From Pithys albifrons albifrons (lineage: Eukaryota; Chordata; Aves; Passeriformes; Thamnophilidae), in the NCBI RefSeq assembly GCF_047495875.1, contig NC_092464.1:22042865-22106864 (forward strand): DNA of 64,000 nucleotides, in the 5' to 3' direction. The notes under the pieces were generated by a model. The model was not told the DNA's origin, did not search any database, and saw only the letters and a program-made list of their open reading frames with translations. Position numbers and translations under genes: made by a program. How positions within the stretch are numbered: position 1 is the first letter of the stretch; each line of letters begins with the position of its first letter. Shown piece after piece: positions 36,912-48,300 of the stretch.

Positions 36912-39900
36912 GGAAGAGCATTTAAATATAATCATGAAATGCCTTTTAATTATTTAGTCTGCAGGAGAACCCTCTTCATTTTTAATTCTATGATTTGTAT
37001 TTTAAATGCTTAGAGAAAGAGCTGCTATCTCCTTTTCACTAGGGCAGGGACTAATTTAATTTTCTCCTAAACTGGCATACAGATCATTGTCATCTCTTCT
37101 TCCCTTTCCTGACAAAAACTCCTCTATTGCTCATCAGTTCTTTGGTCACCTCCCTCCAACAGGTTTGTGGCATTCCTTTCCTTCCCTCCCTACCAGATGA
37201 GCTTTGACACTTGGCTTTATGTACAATCTCATTTCCATTGCTTCACCCACCCCTCTGTGCTACGCACAGAGAACAAGTGCACTCCCGGTCTCCAGGGGCA
37301 ACCTGAAAACAACAGGACTGTGATTATCTTACTTCCAAACATAAAGGTTGCAGGGAACGGCAAAATATTAAGGATATTGGGTTTGGCTTTTGGTTATTTC
37401 CAAAATAATGAAAGACAGCAGGACAAGGAAAAGGCAGAAGTACACAAAGATGCTTCCTGGAACAATGAACTCTGAGAGGCATAAGACTCACAATAATAGC
37501 AAATAAACCATCAGAACCATTTATAAGCATAAATGCATGTGAAAAACTCAAGCAGTTTCCACATACTAATATTGCAGAATTTAATTCTTATGTGTCAGGT
37601 GAAACAATTTGGTAGCAAACTCTGTGAGCCTGAAGCAATTAGCAATGACCTTAAGTTTAGTGACAGAAGGACAAAACCCCAAATGTTGCAATGTGCATCA
37701 TGTTAATTTTTATGGGAGGGACAGTGTTTAGCACAAGCTAATTCAAAGCCAGGCCCTTGGGAGCTAAAACACTAGTTGCATTTGCTGGCCCAGCTGTGGC
37801 TGTCTAAGAGATTACTAAGCCCTGATGGGATGTGTGTGGCTGTCAGATTCAGTCATTTGAGAAAAATTGTATCAATAATTGCCATAATGCTTTGGGTTTT
37901 TTTAACCAAGTAGTTAAAAGATTCACTAAATAATGTCCAGTAAAATCTGGTGGTACAATATGGTGGAATGAATACCTGAAATATTTTAAAAGTCAAGCTT
38001 AGACAGAGCCTGGAAAATTCTGCTTTACAGAGGTTCCAGGATTACAGTACAATTCTCTGTATTTGAAAATTACCAGTAACTGCAAACTATTTTTAAGCTG
38101 CTGCATAATTGCATTTGGAAAAAAAAACTCTTGAGCTTTAAAAATGGCAAATCTCCAGCTTTTATGAAGAAACAATGATTCAAACTGATGCAGCATTGTC
38201 TATTTGAGTCAACAGGTGTATTGACATTAAAATAAGATAAGGGGTGAATTCTGATCAGTCAAAAACAACCATTCCTCAGCTTAAAGAAGGAAAGAGGTTG
38301 AAGTAGGAAGGTGAGAGTGGATAGAGAAGGACCTGTAGTAGCAGAGATTAGGTAAAATTGCTAGAACAAGACTGTGGCAGTAGGTCTGATTAGGATAAAG
38401 CGAAGTTTAGAAATAAAAACTAGGATCAATATATGTGATACAACAAATGGGAAAAAAAGACAAAGAAAAAAAAGATGCTGTTCAGAAGTCTGGCTGAGAA
38501 GGAACAGTAAACAGCTTTTAAATTGTAATGAAAATGACAAGGTTTTTGAGTAGAATGCTATAATTTCCAATTGTAAAACTGATGTGCTTGAAACTAAAGT
38601 TTGAAGTAAATAAAAAATGGAGCAGAAAGATAAATGAGGTTTTGGTAAATGTAGGCATACTTGAAACCATAAGAATAAGTGAAGCTGTCCTGCATGACAG
38701 GATGTCTGAGAGCAGAGGTGACAGGCAGATGTAAGGACACGGAGCCACAGAAAGACACAATCAATTTGAGAACTTAGAGAAATTCTGTTTCAAAAATCTT
38801 AGTAAGATTATGGCTTCTGAGAACAATGTTTGCCAGTTTTGTATTGATTTGTAAAGTGGTTTCTATTCCCCCCCCTGAAGATTAAAATCTGTACAGAACT
38901 TGAAATGACAGCTCAAGGCCATTTAGCAAGACTCTCTTGCGTTTTATTTTTGCTGACTCAAATGAACTGTCATCAGGAGGCACAAGGAAGCACAGACGCT
39001 CACAAACTCCACAAACAGAGCTGTGCCTGGAGAAGTGTTTGTATCGCCATCAACTCCCAGAAGAACCGTCCAGCTGCAATGGCATGGTGGGAGACAACTG
39101 AGAGCAACGGTGTCACTCAGTGGTGGTGAGCTCAGGTCTAACCTGCTTTAAGTGTATTTCATCAAAATGGTTAAACAGAGAGGGGAGGGTCTTAAATTTA
39201 GTCATTCAGAGCTTTAGGGAAGACAGTAGGTTTAGTAAGGCTTTAGAAAGCTTCTTTTTTACTGGTATACTTATGCTGTACTTTGCTGTAGCACAAAGAT
39301 AGTTTGGTTTGTTTAGATCTGACGTATTTTTTGTTGTATTATAAGTGCTCTGTGGCAGTTCAGACAAACATGCCAGTGATGTCCAGCAGAGTTTAAATCA
39401 AGCCTTCTCCAGAAAAAGTTTTAAATTCTAGCTCATATCCAAGTGACAGCCATCCTTTCAGCTAAATGGAGCTATAAATAACAAAAAGGGAAAAGAAGGA
39501 TTTTTACACTGCATAACAACTTCCTATGTTAACCTTAGTCGGGGTTAACCTTATAACAATCCTTAGTATGAATGTTGGCACCTTTACTTCTTTTATTCAG
39601 AATTTTGTTATGTTGGTGTTCTTACTAAATCCTTACCTCTCAGAGTCAGGGATTTATCTGAGACCCTCAGATATTTTTTCTTATTTTAAACTCAGCTTTT
39701 AGAAATGCAGGAAAATCTGGAAAACATAATTACCTCTGAGGTTAAAAAAACCCCTTGCCAGTCACAAAATGTGCTGATATCTCCTGAAAGTTCCACAGAC
39801 CCCACACAATCATTCCTTCATCCTTCCTTCCCCATACCAAAATCCACTGACTCCTTGGTCATCCTTTCATCCCTGCTTCACCTGCTGAACCCAGCATTCT

Positions 39901-41393
39901 AAACCCCTCATTTTGACTTCAAGGCTCCCTTCTAGCCTCTCCTCTGCAATCTTTGTGCAATGCTTACAGAGATGTTTGGGGTTTTTTATCTCAGTCTGGT
40001 CCTATTCTAGCAGCTCCCACAAGATAAATACAATTTTTTTAATATATAGAAATAGTGCAGTAAAAGCTACTTCTGGCTCCAATATCATTGAAGCATCAAA
40101 CTGCTTCACATCCAGTTGCCTACCAAGGGATTTAATGTGTAGTCAGGTATTGGGATCTGTTTCACACATAACTGTTTCACACTGACTTTCCTGTGTAAAC
40201 AAGTCCTGCTTAGGCAAACATTTCTTTACCTTGTGAGCATGTATAGGCTTTAGTTGACTCTCATATTAATAGCACAGCATGTAAGATCTTCAGGGTGAAA
40301 GCTATTTATACAAAAGGCAATATTGTGTTTTGGTATCCACACTCAGCATGGCTACAACTAAAACAACTGTAATACCCAATCACTGCTAGATTTCTGGTGA
40401 GAACATTAAATAATTGTCATCCTGGCCAGAAAACTTTGCTTTTCTCTGAAAGATCCAGGACTAAATAGCTTCTATAATTTTCATGTAAAATGTGTAATAT
40501 TACATAATCTGTAGCTGGCTCAGCTTACCAGGAGCATTGCAAGATAATATTCAGGGCTCTGTATTCTGATGTTCACTCTTTTTTTGGTTTAGATTTAGTC
40601 TTGTGTGATCTTCCATATGTAAAGTAACTTCTTCACTGGTAAACAATCTTCTAGAAATGATAAAAGCGCTTCAAAGCGATTCTCAAATGCACAGACTGCT
40701 GCTACCAAACAGAAAGACAAGATAACAGCCTGATAGAGATATGTCTTTATTACAAATATTTGCACCTCCATGTTCCATGAATTCACTTGCAATATAGAAA
40801 ATATTTAACCCTTAATCCATTATAGATTTGTCATTGGCTGTTCAAGCACTGCTTTCATAACTTACATTTGTCTATGTGGAAATAATACGACCAGAAATGT
40901 GTTGTGAGAGAGAATAGAAAATAACTAATTAGCATATTCAACATATCATTCAAAACTGTCTGGAAATTGCAGAATTAAAAATTGGAAATTTTACCTATAA
41001 GCCTAACTGCAAAGTAATTCATATACTCTGCAAAGCACTCATTAACGTGTCTGTCTAGTAATGATTGGTACAAGGAGCCTCATTAACAGGTAGTCATTTT
41101 GTAAGTGTATTAGTATTCATTGAATGGTCAACTATTTGAAAATATCTTTGTACAGTTTAAAATGTACAAATATACACTGTTTGTATAGTTTAAAAATGTA
41201 CTGTGTAGCATCAAACAGGAAATGCTGTAAAAAGGAAAAATTCTCGCCTTGGAGTAGGAATAAGTCCAGTCAGTTTATTCAGGAAGGGGACAAGCCCTGT
41301 GTGGCCAGTGTAGTCTGTAAGTATATCTGAGCTGAAACAGAGGGATAATGCAGAGAGTGTGTGGTATTATATATAGCTTGTGTTTTCAAAATC
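36912..41393. other. intergenic sequence
   Basis: AT-rich DNA with no confident gene or repeat. All open frames are short and lack recognisable domains. Confidence 0.55.
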
Positions 41394-41991
41394 TGCAGCC
41401 CAGAGGTCCAGCTGTACCTTGGGCTGCATCACAAGAAGTGTGACCAGAAGGTTGAGTGAATGAGGGAATTCTGCGCTGTACTCTGCTCAGATGAGACCCT
41501 TCCTGGAATACTGTGAACAGCTCTGGGGCCCCCAAATAAGAAGGACATGGACCTGTTGGAGTGAGTCCATAGGAAGCCATGAAGATGATCAGAGAGCTGA
41601 AGCATTTCTCCTATGAAGAAGGGCTGAGAGAATGGGGGTTGTTCAGCCTGGAGAAGAGAAGGCCCTGGTGAAACTTTATAGCACCTTCCAGTACCTAAAG
41701 CGAGCCTATAAGAAAGCTGGAGAGAGACTTTTTACAAGAGTGTGTAGTGACAGGACAAGAGGAAATGGCTTCAAATTGAAAGAGGGCAGGTTTGGATGAG
41801 ATATTGGGATGAAATTCTATACTGTGAGTGTTGCCCAGACAAGCTGTGGATGCCCCCTCATTTCAAGTGTTCAAGGTCAGGTTTGATGGGGCTTTGAGCA
41901 ACCTGGTCCTGTGAAGGTGTCCCTGCCCATGACAGGGGAGTTGGAACTAGATGATCTTTAAGGTCCCTTTGAAGTCAAACCATTCTATGAT
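41394..41991 (+). mobile_element. CR1 LINE fragment, 3' portion
   Basis: A plus-strand CR1 covering the reverse transcriptase C-terminal region (GTTCAGCCTGGAGAAGAGAA near 41,640, then a GACAGGACAAGAGGAAATGG block near 41,750) and the 3' UTR, ending at ATTCTATGA. It carries several indels and stops. It lies about 1.2 kb before the promoter CpG island. Confidence 0.93.
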
Positions 41992-43214
41992 TTTGCCATT
42001 TCTCTGTGCAATATCTTGTTTCTTTTCCAGCACAATCTTTGTGTTATCCACTGATGATGCAAGGACTGTTGTATTTGTATTTCTTTTATGGGGTGGGCTA
42101 GGTGTTTTTCTGAGTTTGATTTTTTTTTGTTTGGGTTTTTGTAGGGGTTTTTTTGGTGGAAATTATACACCTATATTGAGGAAAATGCATTTTCTTCTCT
42201 GTAACAAATTGCTCTAGCTTTCATTATGGACAGAAATAGGTTTTATATATGTTTCTTTCTAGCTCTGAACTCATCCTATTTAGGCTAATTTAAATTCATG
42301 CACAACCAGAGAAAGGGAAATGGGATCCCAAAAAGAAGATGCTTTAAGTGATGATTTGCCACATGGCCAACCTTCTTTCTTTAGGAAGGAGCTGCCTCAC
42401 AGTCACTAACAGTCCCTAAACTATGATTAGTTTTCATATAAATCCACTGTGGTCCTCAGGCCATGCTGTGTACAAGACAACTGTTCAGACATGTCAGGAG
42501 TTTACAATATTGAAATCTTTGTTTATGGCAAGCAGAACTAAGATCACATGATCTGTATTTGTTCATTTGGCTTCTCATGAACTGAATAGCATTTTTGTAC
42601 CTAGTTTTCTTACAGGACTTTACATATAAATCTTCCAAATTCTTGGACACAAAGATAAAGTCACAGTGTCTACACGGTATTTATCAGCTCTCAGAAAATT
42701 AAAAACTAAACAGTAAAACCAACGTGAGATATATTGTAATCAATTGTAGCATCTCTAAAAAGATCTGGTAAATCAGTTTTAACACTTCTGGGGCACTAAA
42801 ATGTCACAAAATTCATAAAAGGAACAACCTTGTGGTAGCTCGAGGTACAGCTACTCTGCTCAAATAGTGACGTGACAAAACAAACAACTGTAATGCTTTC
42901 TAAAAAATCAATGTATAACGCATTGCATTTTTATTGGCAATTTCATTTAAAAATAGATATTACAAATAAAAACTGAAGCTTTAAGACACCTCAGGGAGAG
43001 ATTACACTTGTAGGTATACAAACTTCAGTCTTACAGGCAAACTGAAGCATTGGCAATGTTTGGGAGCAGAGCAGATCGTGGGAAATCCGTGAGCCGGTGG
43101 GGCAGAGGCTTTGCTTTGCACAGCTGTGTAAAGACTTGCCATAATAGCTGTCCGTAGCAGCAATCTCTGCTGAAGGAAACATAAGGAGCGCCTGTTCTCC
43201 CTCCCTTAGGACGC
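41992..43214. other. upstream flank of the promoter island
   Basis: AT-rich DNA with no exon recognised. A minus-strand AATAAA near 42,930 could end a divergent transcript from the island, but nothing else supports that. Confidence 0.45.
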
Positions 43215-43715
43215 ATAATGCTCAGCAGAGACCGGGAAGGAAGGAGTGACGGCTGTGCCGTTGTGTTCAGCCTTCGCCGGCCTGGAGAAAAGCACACAGA
43301 GATGCTCCTATGGAAGGTGCAGCCCCGCAGGGAGGGAGCCCCAGGGAGCCCGTCCTGCCCCGGGTACCACGCCCGCACCGTGCGGGGTGGGAGCGCCGTG
43401 CCCGACCGCAGCCTCAGTGCCACCATTTCTAGCCCACAGGTCGCCGTTCCCATGCAATAGCATTTTATGAACAATTTTGCATTAAAACCAGTAGATGGGT
43501 GCATTTGCTGCTGTTTTGTGGTCGGTCGTTTTGTTGCGTTTCTATAACCCGCTTTAAACGCCGCAGCGGCGGCGGCGGGGCCCGGCCGGGGCTCACGCGT
43601 GGCCGCGGGCCCTGCGACCCTCCACGTGCGGGCCGTGCCGAGCGCGGGGCACCGCGCCCGCCTTCCCGCTCGTCCCTCCCGCTGCTGCGGCGAGCGGGGC
43701 GGCATCGCCGGGGAG

Positions 43716-43724
43716 GCCATTTTG
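43716..43724 (-). promoter_or_regulatory. YY1-type site
   Basis: GCCATTTTG is the complement of the AAGATGG/AAAATGGC-type core bound by YY1, which is common just downstream of CpG-island transcription starts. It suggests a start site close to 43.7 kb. Confidence 0.45.
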
Positions 43725-43786
43725 CAGCGGAGCAGGGACCGAGAGCGGGCGGCGGCGCGGTCGGGCAGGACCGGCCCCCGCGGCAG

Positions 43787-43792
43787 GTACGC
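43787..43792 (+). other. possible splice donor of an alternative leader exon
   Basis: GGCAG|GTACGC is a good donor match (exon end 43,786). If used, an upstream non-coding exon would be spliced and the upstream ORFs at 44.1-44.26 kb might be skipped or kept depending on the acceptor. No acceptor was identified before the coding exon. Confidence 0.3.
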
Positions 43793-43900
43793 GCCGAGCA
43801 CCTGGCGAAGGGGCCGGACCGCCCGCCGGGGCTGGGGTTGGGGCTGTGCCTGCCCCGGGCAGCAGCGGGGTCGGCGGGGCCGGGGCAGCCCGCGGTGCCC

Positions 43901-43929
43901 GGGGTGGGGCGGGGCAGGGCGGCAGGGGG
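43901..43929 (+). promoter_or_regulatory. G-quadruplex-forming tract with overlapping CTCF-like core
   Basis: Runs of four G, four G, four G, three G and five G with one- to five-nucleotide loops give a canonical G-quadruplex. The right end continues into GGCAGGGGGCGCC (about 43,921-43,933), which matches the AGGGGGCGC core of a CTCF site on the plus strand but fits the flanking consensus less well than the site at 14.36 kb. Confidence 0.6.
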
Positions 43930-44100
43930 CGCCGGGAGAGGGAGCGGGGCATCCGCGGCGGGGAATTGCGAATAAGCCCGTGCGAACAGGCAGCGGCGCC
44001 GCGGAGCGCTCCCGCCTCGCCCTCCTTCCCCCGCCCCGTCGCCCGCCCGCCCGCGGGGCCAGCGCGGGACGCGGAGCCGGGGCGCAGCGGCGGGACGACA

Positions 44101-44175
44101 ATGCAGCAGGCGGAGAAAGCAGGAGGGGCAGCGCACGGCAACATGGAGGGAGGCGCGGAGCGGGCCAGCCCCTGA
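44101..44175 (+). promoter_or_regulatory. upstream ORF 1 (24 codons)
   Basis: An ATG with A at -3 opens a 24-codon frame ending in TGA at 44,173-44,175. A second in-frame ATG at 44,143 has an even better context (A at -3, G at +4). The stop overlaps the start codon of the next ORF by one base (TGATG). The peptide (MQQAEKAGGAAHGN...) is low in complexity. It matters only if transcription starts upstream of 44,101, which is likely but unproven. Confidence 0.5.
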
Positions 44176-44261
44176 TGCGGCTCTTTCTCCTCCTCCTCCG
44201 GGCAGCGGCTCCGGCGGCGATTCCGTCCCTGGCGGCGGCTGGCGGCGGCGAGTGGAAATGA
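44175..44261 (+). promoter_or_regulatory. upstream ORF 2 (28 codons), overlaps main start
   Basis: It opens at 44,175 in a weak context (C at -3) and ends in TGA at 44,259-44,261, overlapping the main ATG at 44,258 by four bases (ATGA). The peptide starts MRLFLLLLRAAAPAA, a hydrophobic signal-like sequence, and runs in a third reading frame different from upstream ORF 1 and the main frame. It could be an alternative N-terminus in a related transcript if an exon boundary bypassed its stop, but as genomic sequence it is a short ORF. Confidence 0.5.
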
Positions 44262-44351
44262 GCAGGTCGGCGGCGCTTCTCCTCTGCCTGCTGGGCTGCA
44301 ACGTGTGGAAGGCGGTGACCAAAACCTTAGGGGCGCCCGAGGCGACACAAG
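44258..44351 (+). CDS. first coding exon (partial), secreted or membrane protein, unidentified
   Basis: The exon opens at ATG 44,258 (G at -3, A at +4) and codes for 31 residues before a possible donor, CAAG|GTCGGT at 44,352. The peptide starts MSRSAALLLCLLGC: a short polar N-terminus, then a hydrophobic core at residues 5-14, as in a signal peptide or start of a membrane protein. Splicing at 44,352 leaves phase 1, typical of a signal-peptide exon before extracellular domains. A second possible donor at 44,356 (TCG|GTGCGG) would leave phase 2. The frame is open for more than 150 bp upstream, but with no in-frame ATG. The exon lies in a CpG island and is preceded by two upstream ORFs. I did not recognise the protein. 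The gene is incomplete because no further exon is certain in the remaining 19.6 kb. Confidence 0.6.
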
Positions 44352-45300
44352 GTCGGTGCGGGATGGGCGCGGGACCGGTGCTTTTTGTGCGGGGGCTGCA
44401 TTGTGCGGGGACCGGGCCGGGCCGGGCCGGGGGATGGGGCGTCGCTGCGAGAGCTCTGCCGGCTCTCACCGCCCGCTGCAAACCAGTAGCCCGGGGAGGC
44501 GAGGGCAGCCCTGCAGCTGGGGAGCTTTTGTTACCGGCAGGGGCTGAGCCTGCGCTGGTCTCATTGTGCTGCCCCCTCCCTCCTTTTCGTCCCTCGGCGC
44601 TGCTGGAGCTGTTGCATTGCGTCCGTCTCGCCTGGTTTCCCCCCGCCCCGCCGTGCTTTCTGCAGGGCCCGGCGCGGCGGTCAGGGGCGGACGGGGGGCA
44701 CCGACGGGCTCGGGCCGTGCGGGGCCGCCGGGTCGGGGTTCGGCCCCCGCGCTGGCGGCGCAGCTCGGCCCTCAGCCCCGGGACGTTTCCGGGCCTCGGC
44801 CGGGCCTTTTGTTCGGCGCGGTGGCTCCCGCCGGCCGGGCGGGGTCTGTCACGGCCACCCCCGGGCAGCGGGGCAGAGACGCGCCCCGGCCGGGCAGGGT
44901 CGTCCTCCGCCCCCGCCAGGGCGGCAGCAGCCGCAGCGAGCCGGTGCCCGACCCCCCGAGGGGCCGCGGGGGTTTGCCCGGCACTGGGGCAGCTCCTGGT
45001 GCTCCTGTGCCCGGCTGCGTGTCCTGCCGTGGGCTGCACTGCCCCGGCCCTCACCTGTCCCCCGGCCGGCGAGGTGCACCTGCCTGGCAGCCCTCGGTCC
45101 TGAGCAAACGCGGCGGGGCGGGGAGGCATCCCCTGTCCCCTCACCCCCGGCCCTGCGAGCACGGCAGCCCCGCCGTCGGGCTGGGCTCCTCCCGACGGGC
45201 TCCGACAGGGATCTTGTGGCAGCATCGCGCCTGCCGGGACCGTGGGCACGCTAGGAAGCAGAAAACTTGTTTATGTAAGGGTACGAGATGCGCTTAGGCG

Positions 45301-48300
45301 GAGGAGCATCCTCCCCTGGTCAGTGTTGGCCTTGTGGCACGTGTTGTCAAAGTGTTTCTGTGTCATCTGGGATGAGCGATCACAGCCGGCTGAGCCTTCA
45401 GGCAACACCTGGGTGGAAGGGCACCATAGGAAGGGTAGTCTTACGTCCTGCTTCCTCAAAGCTTGCCCCTCTTGCGTGTTGGTAAGAATCAGTAAGCAAT
45501 GCCTACTGCAAGAAGGAAAAGGTTTAAAGTAACCTTTGTACTCTTTCTTTCTTGGTTGTATTTACGGTATACTAAGTAAAATCTGGGTAGACCTATGCAC
45601 TCATACGGAGGAAGTCAAAAGGTAAAGGTGTCTTGTAGAAAAACCTACCATGGCAGTCTATCATCAAATGTAATGTCAGATCCTGCCTTTCTTTTTAAGG
45701 ACAAAGCAGTTCTGGAATAAGAAGTACTGAACTATAACTCAAAGGCCACTAAACTCAGGATATACTGAGTTGGTTGTTAAGCATGCCAGAAAACCAGAAC
45801 TGTGTTTTTTTCATTAGCTAGCTCTTCAGATACCAAGGTAATATCAAAATCTGTTGTAATTTTTGTATGATATCTTCATATATGCAGTCAAAGTGGTAAG
45901 GTATTGGCAGAATTAGTGCCTTTCAATGGCCCTCTTCATCTCTTCTTCCATTGTCAAGCTCAATTCAGATGGTGTGGAAAGACTTGTCTCTATAGCTGCT
46001 ACATCCACATCAAAACTGATGGCTGGTTATTTAATAGCAGCTATGTCAGGGAGTAGAAAACATTTTTATCTAAACTGAATAGTCTAATTTTATCTTCCAT
46101 GTAGGAACATATGAGTTTTTGTAGATATTTTCATTTTCCAAAGCCTGATTACAAGCCCAGTCTTTACTCTTTGGACTTGTACATTGGCACAAGGGAGTAT
46201 GTAGAAATGATCTCATTGAAGTGTCTCTTCTCTCTAGTTACCAGCTACTTAACTGTGAATCTTTTTTTAAGAGTTTATGTGATGCCAGCTTGTAGCCTTG
46301 AATAAGTTTGTGAATATCAGGTGTGAACATTTTCTGGGGAAGAGAGTTTTAGTATCAGGTACATTCCCAACAAGTATACACACAGCACAGTAGGTGAAGT
46401 GCTAAATGGCTGTAAAACCTAAAACAACTGTTTTTCTCGCTTGCCCTTTTAGCACTATGGTGATTGTAGGCACAGGTGAAGGGCCATTGGCAAAGTTCAG
46501 GGATATTTGCAAATGACAGGCTTTTCCTTTGTGGCTCAGAATATACTAGTTAAAAACCAAGGGATTGGAATAACAGTGGAGGTGAGAAAGTCAGAGGATG
46601 CCATCAGGGAATAATTGCTTCAGCTGCAGTATTTACTGTTGGACAGTTTACATAAGACTAGGGTGGAGAACCCTCCTCGTGGTGGGACAGATTACATGAG
46701 ACACGGTTAAGATGTTTGATGTCTGTGTTAACAAAACAAAATAAATAGGTCTTGGATTTGGAGCTATTTGAAGGTGGGATTTGCAGTCAGCCTTGTGATT
46801 AAGGGATGAGGAGGGATGCTTTGCATCAGGCATTTCTCTCCTTCATTGCTCTCAGACATATGTTCAGACGGTCCGGACTCAAATTCTCTTCAGCCAGACT
46901 GATTACGTAATTTGTGAATATGGAAAGTCCTGGTAATTAAGCTCTACACTTAGAACGCTGTTTAGAGAATTGAAGGACTTTGTCACAATGTTACCTCATT
47001 GATCTGATCTGTTTTGGCCTCTGAAGGTCACAAAGTTACCCTCGAAGTTTCAGTACCTTGCCTTTAATATGGTAAAATCCTCACAGATGAGTTCATTTTT
47101 GTGGGTGTTGGTGCACAGAGGCCCAACACAGAGGCTGTCAGACATCCATGAAATTACACTTTGGGATTAGTGAGTCTGTACCTCTGTCACTTCTCTCAAA
47201 TACGTAAAACTTCACAAGTTTCAGATGAGAAATAAATGATGTTTTTGAGAGTTTGGTTGGTTGGTTTTGGCTTGTTTGTTTTTTAATTGTTTTATCGGGT
47301 ATTCCAGAAATTAAATCCGTTTGAATGCTGAAATTAATGTGTAGAATTTTAATTAAAACAAACAAAAAAACCCCAAACCAACCCTTAAGCTGTGTTCCTG
47401 TAGGCATTGGTGATTTGTCTGATGGGTACACAAAATACACAGTGCATGTTTTTCACAATGAACTGTTCCCTTTCAAACTTAGGAAGCTTTGACAAATAGG
47501 AATTTAAGAGTTATATGAAGAAGTAACACTAAACCAGGGAGAATGTAAGCAAAATTAGTGTAATTTGAGAAGGGATTCAATTTCTTCATTGCCTGCAAAG
47601 TTTACTTCCCAGTAAAAGATGAGGATCATTCATTCACAGATGCTAGGGAGGCTTTTAAAAGAGAACTTCCAGAATATTGTGCAGAAATCTGGTGTTATTT
47701 TTGTCTGCTGCAGTGGGTATTGGTTTGAACTTGTATCTTAATTTTATCTTCCTATTTTATTAGTTGTTCAAAATGAAGAAGTTAATAAAATAACATTTGA
47801 GTAATAAATAGCACCCAGCTCAAATACTACTAATAGATGAATATGCTCAGGATATCCCATGTTCACAGTCCCAGAATGAGATCAGACAAATACTTTTTTA
47901 GCCTGTATGATGGTGAATAAAAGTTCAGCTGTTGCTGCTTAGTCAGAATTTGCAGTATCTCCTCCCTCTGGTGCATGGAGGACAGGAGAGTTGATGCCTT
48001 AGTGCTGCTATTTGGAATTGCCTGCCAGCAGCCATTACATTTCAGCTGGACTTTCTGCAAAGGCTTCTTCTCTGGGCAGCACAGTAACAGCTGTGAGGAG
48101 ACCCTCAAGTTCCTGCCTTTTTTTTTTTTTTTTGTAAAGCCATTTCTCCCGAGCTTGCAGTTTTAGCCATGATGAAAGAGTTTAAAGGATGCAGAAATAA
48201 AGTCTCTCTTCCCTCTTACACTGCTGTATTTTCTCTAAAAATTACTAAGGACCTTCAAATGCAAACATTTATTTCACTGAGACCACAAATGGACTCATCA

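Larger units (their letters stand above)
43215..45300. promoter_or_regulatory. large CpG island promoter
   Basis: About 2 kb of very GC- and CpG-rich sequence between AT-rich flanks, with no TATA box and many GC boxes. It includes a YY1-type GCCATTTTG (43,716-43,724), a G-quadruplex-forming tract (43,901-43,929) and a plus-strand CTCF-like AGGGGGCGC. This is the usual architecture of a housekeeping or developmental promoter. The start site is not visible but should lie upstream of 44,258, since an exon with ATG and a possible donor follows. The long minus-strand open frames across the island reflect GC richness and not genes. Confidence 0.88.

Noticed and set aside
43465..45249. 594-codon minus-strand open frame across the promoter island (and other long frames there)
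   Set aside because: Stop codons are rare in sequence this GC-rich, so long frames open by chance on both strands. The composition is Pro/Arg/Ala/Gly-dominated and no domain is visible.
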